Source: Planctomycetota bacterium (GTDB taxonomy: Bacteria > Planctomycetota > UBA8108 > UBA1146). From it: 8,046 bases of DNA. The notes under the pieces are model-generated. The model saw nothing but the letters and a program-made list of their open reading frames with translations. It was not told the DNA's origin and made no database searches. The stretch is from contig NZJA01000019.1 in NCBI GenBank assembly GCA_002691835.1, forward strand, positions 1 to 8,046, in the 5' to 3' direction. A program made the position numbers and the translations under genes. Positions 5,757 through 8,046 of the stretch are shown here, piece after piece. The first letter of the stretch is position 1. Each line of letters begins with the position of its first letter.

Positions 5757-8046
5757 TTAGTTAAAACGTTTCTCTTCTTCGTCACGAATCACAGTGATTT
5801 TGGCACTGATCAACACAAACAAGTTGGACTGCATCCGGGCGTTCCCCTTACGTCCAGCAAGAAGATCCAGAATTGGCAGTCGAGAAAGAACCGGAATACC
5901 GGATCGGGATTCCTGCGTAATCGTTCTTTTCAGTCCTCCCACCAAAACCGTTCCACCATCCGGAATAGTCACAGTGGTCTTAATGTTGGTCACAGAAAGT
6001 ACCGGGAATTCGACATTCAGGTTAGTGAGACCCAATGTGAGAGTCTTGAATCTGGAAGGCAACTGCACCGCAAGGGTCGGCTCGATTTCAAGAATCACAT
6101 ACTTTCGGTCATGACTGACGGTAGGCCTCACCTGGAGGATCGAACCGGAGTTAAGAATTCCGATCACGGGATTGATCACGGGGACCACACCCGTTTGGTT
6201 GACTTCGGCATCTTCAATATACGCGCTCTGATCGACCACCAGCGAGTGCGAAATCTGGGTGTTGAAGGCCGTGACCCTCGGGGCATCCAGTTTCTTGGTA
6301 CGCTGCATTTTTTGATTCGCCTCAAGAATCGCCTCAAGGGCGTAACTGTCGAGGACGTTGTATTGCAGTGCAAACCCTCCGGTATCGGAGAGGTTGAAGG
6401 GTGAAACCGAAGATCCGAGAGGAAGAGAGAACGCGTTGTAAACAGCAGCACGCACATCAATCTCACCCTGAGCATCGACGATTTCAAAACCGGAAGCGAT
6501 CTGGGTACCGGCACCATCAATGTCGTTGATCGGGTTCGGCAGGTTCGAGTTGAATGGGTTACCGTAATCTACCCCGATCGACTCCAGGAAATTGTCCTGA
6601 AGATCGATGAAGCGACTCTCCACTGTCACCATCACTCCGGTCGACTTTCTCAATGCCTTCAGGAGCTGAACCAGTTTGCGATGATTGGAAAGAGTCGTGT
6701 TCGCAACCAGGCGACCACTCTGAATCTTTACCGACTCGCCATCCGGTTCTCCTTCATCCCCGAAGAGAGCATTGATGACCAGCTCAACCAGGATGTCAGA
6801 ATCAAGAGTCGTCTCCTGTGAATCTTCTTCACCACCGATATCAAACAGGCCGCCCGCTCCACCTTCGTCACCGTCACTGTTCGACTCAAGAGCCAAACGT
6901 GGTGCACGGAAATCAGGCTTGTCCTTGGTGATATCCGAAACTTCGTAGAACTCGAGGAAGACGTCATTACGTACAGAATCGGAAGGACCAATAAGAACGG
7001 CTCCAGAACGAATGACGTATGTGAATGGAGGATCGTTCCCCTGAAGTACCAGATTGAGGACGTTTTCAAGCGGCAGGTCGGTCACTTCAGCCAGACGAAC
7101 GGTGCCGTCTCCACCTTCAAGGGAATCGGAAGCTTCCTTGGTAAGCACGAAGTTGATCCCGGAGAGCTCTCTCAGAAACTGGATCACTTGCTCAAAAGGC
7201 TCGTCTTCAAACTCAACACTGGCGACCCGAACCTTGAGACGGGAACGGATCGTCTTTTCCTGCTGACTCTCGACGGCTTGGAGACGATCCTCAAGGGACA
7301 GCTCCTGACGGCTGATTCGCAACCACTCTTCGCGAGTCGGGAAGTTAAAGATATCTGTGTAAGGAATCTCTGACTCTAACTGGCTCAGGAAAGTTCTATC
7401 CCACTCCAATTGAGTCTGAAGGCTGGTATCGAGAACTTCGTAAAGGTGACGGAGTTCTGCAGCTTCACGACGCAAAGCACGCACGTCTTTACGCGACGGA
7501 TCGAGCTGAAGCACTTCATCACAAAGACTGATGACGCGCTCATAATCTCGCTCAGCGAAGAGTCGGCGAGCCTGACGAAGAATCTCGTCAATGCGGTTCT
7601 GAATGAAAGAAACGGAACGAGCCATTTCAGATTCGGCTTCTGCCAGAATCCGCATTTCACGCTCACGCTTCTCAGAAGAGGCATACTCATTCTGTAAACG
7701 AATCGACTCTTCCTTGGATTGACGAGCACGATTCTGCTGATCGCTCAGATCGTAATCAAAGGGGAACCAGCGGATGCGCTCCAGAATCTGATCGAAGACA
7801 GTAATGGCTTTATCATAACTGCCATCGTCCATAGCTCTGCGACCATCGAGGTAGAGTCTTTCCAACTCGAAGACATCCTGCTGCAATCGAACCTTCTTCT
7901 CATCGACCATGCGACGCTGAAGATCACGAATATCTCCACTACGATCACTGAGCAGCATCAGCACAGTGAGCAGCGTGTCGAAGAGTAGCAGCATCTCGAC
8001 GAGCAGCATCGGCCGGCCCGACGCGCGTCCGTCCGTCCGCGATCTC
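5757..8046 (-). CDS. Secretin family outer-membrane channel protein with TPR N-terminus (5' end outside window)
   Basis: Subunit of a multimeric gated outer-membrane pore of the type II/III secretion and type IV pilus secretin superfamily. The frame is open to the right edge. The first ATG inside, at 8009, gives 750 residues, but it has no Shine-Dalgarno and no proper signal peptide follows, so the true start is probably beyond the window. Numbering from that ATG: TPR-like units at about 55-85 and 143-178 (ARRLFAERDYERVISLCDEV), charged coiled coil at 90-140, an STN/N0-like domain at about 258-346 (FEQVIQFLRELSGINFVLTK), and a secretin-N-like domain at about 350-460. The latter is split by an acidic Gly-rich insert (375-402). 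The secretin core is at about 545-743 with KKLDAPRVTAFNTQ (572-585), VTIPDGGTVLVGGLKR (680-695), SGIPVLSRLPILDLL (703-717) and NLFVLISAKITV (729-740). It ends seven residues later on EEEKRFN, so there is no long C-terminal pilotin-binding S domain. Exact system is unassigned: no GspE/PilB-type ATPase is in view. Confidence 0.92.
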   Translation of the reverse strand, partial: RSRTDGRASGRPMLLVEMLLLFDTLLTVLMLLSDRSGDIRDLQRRMVDEKKVRLQQDVFELERLYLDGRRAMDDGSYDKAITVFDQILERIRWFPFDYDLSDQQNRARQSKEESIRLQNEYASSEKREREMRILAEAESEMARSVSFIQNRIDEILRQARRLFAERDYERVISLCDEVLQLDPSRKDVRALRREAAELRHLYEVLDTSLQTQLEWDRTFLSQLESEIPYTDIFNFPTREEWLRISRQELSLEDRLQAVESQQEKTIRSRLKVRVASVEFEDEPFEQVIQFLRELSGINFVLTKEASDSLEGGDGTVRLAEVTDLPLENVLNLVLQGNDPPFTYVIRSGAVLIGPSDSVRNDVFLEFYEVSDITKDKPDFRAPRLALESNSDGDEGGAGGLFDIGGEEDSQETTLDSDILVELVINALFGDEGEPDGESVKIQSGRLVANTTLSNHRKLVQLLKALRKSTGVMVTVESRFIDLQDNFLESIGVDYGNPFNSNLPNPINDIDGAGTQIASGFEIVDAQGEIDVRAAVYNAFSLPLGSSVSPFNLSDTGGFALQYNVLDSYALEAILEANQKMQRTKKLDAPRVTAFNTQISHSLVVDQSAYIEDAEVNQTGVVPVINPVIGILNSGSILQVRPTVSHDRKYVILEIEPTLAVQLPSRFKTLTLGLTNLNVEFPVLSVTNIKTTVTIPDGGTVLVGGLKRTITQESRSGIPVLSRLPILDLLAGRKGNARMQSNLFVLISAKITVIRDEEEKRFN
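7950..8010 (-). repeat. In-frame GATGCTGCT repeats coding a Leu-rich segment
   Basis: The minus-strand word GATGCTGCT occurs at 8010-8002, 7995-7987 and 7959-7951. The 10-base form GATGCTGCTC is repeated exactly at 8010-8001 and 7959-7950. All copies fall in the same frame and give the tripeptide Met-Leu-Leu three times, at residues 1-3, 6-8 and 18-20 counting from ATG 8009. The segment is Leu-rich but broken by Glu5 and Asp11, so it is neither a clean signal peptide nor a clean membrane helix. It could be an amphipathic or leucine-zipper-like helix, or sequence damage near the window end. Confidence 0.5.
8011..8046. other. Abrupt GC-rich tail with tandem GTCC repeats
   Basis: In the last 36 bases 29 are G or C, clearly above the near-balanced rest of the window. 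They contain three perfect tandem GTCC units (8027-8038) and stretches of alternating CG. In the secretin frame this reads as an Arg/Gly/Ser/Pro-rich peptide (RSRTDGRASGRP) with no secretin or signal-peptide character. It may be a contig-end artefact, a chimeric join, or a genuine divergent N-terminus. Confidence 0.4.

Noticed and set aside
5691..6404. Plus-strand open frame of 237 codons over the secretin C-terminal domain
   Set aside because: It is antisense to the most strongly conserved part of the secretin; the translation is His/Arg/Asn-rich with no recognisable motif.

Overview
The window is a single-direction block: six genes, all on the minus strand and read from right to left. Only 17 to 59 bases separate most neighbours, and one pair overlaps by 4 bases. 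It looks like the inside of one long operon cut at both window edges. The first gene in transcription order (right end) lacks its 5' end and the last (left end) lacks its 3' end. No promoter, terminator, RNA gene, mobile element or CRISPR array is visible. Base composition is moderate and even, except for a very GC-rich last ~36 bases.

Layout in transcription order: (1) 8046-5757, an outer-membrane secretin with an unusual TPR/coiled-coil N-terminal half; (2) 5716-2867, a 949-residue secreted alpha-helical repeat (TPR-like) protein; (3) 2870-1788, a 360-residue secreted protein with a small N-terminal beta domain followed by TPRs, overlapping gene 2 by ATGA; (4) 1749-985, an ExbB/TolQ/MotA-type proton-channel subunit with its own N-terminal signal peptide; (5) 967-458, an ExbD/TolR-type stator subunit; (6) 398-1, a second, different ExbD/TolR-type subunit running off the window.

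The organism is probably a member of the Planctomycetota or a close PVC relative. This rests on the signal-peptide-bearing ExbB, the ExbB-ExbD-ExbD order next to a beta-domain/TPR protein, and a secretin ending in a TIPDGGTVLVGGLKR-type motif right after a TPR N-terminus. All are recalled from planctomycete genomes. No taxonomic marker gene is present, so this is an inference.

Together the genes describe a didermal envelope machine. An inner-membrane proton-driven motor (one ExbB plus two ExbD paralogues) is co-transcribed with two periplasmic TPR scaffolds and an outer-membrane secretin channel. Neither TonB, TolA/TolB/Pal nor a secretion ATPase lies inside the window. A proton-motive-force-energised secretin, for macromolecule uptake, export or surface-structure dynamics, is the most interesting hypothesis here. 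It is inferred from gene order and has not been shown.
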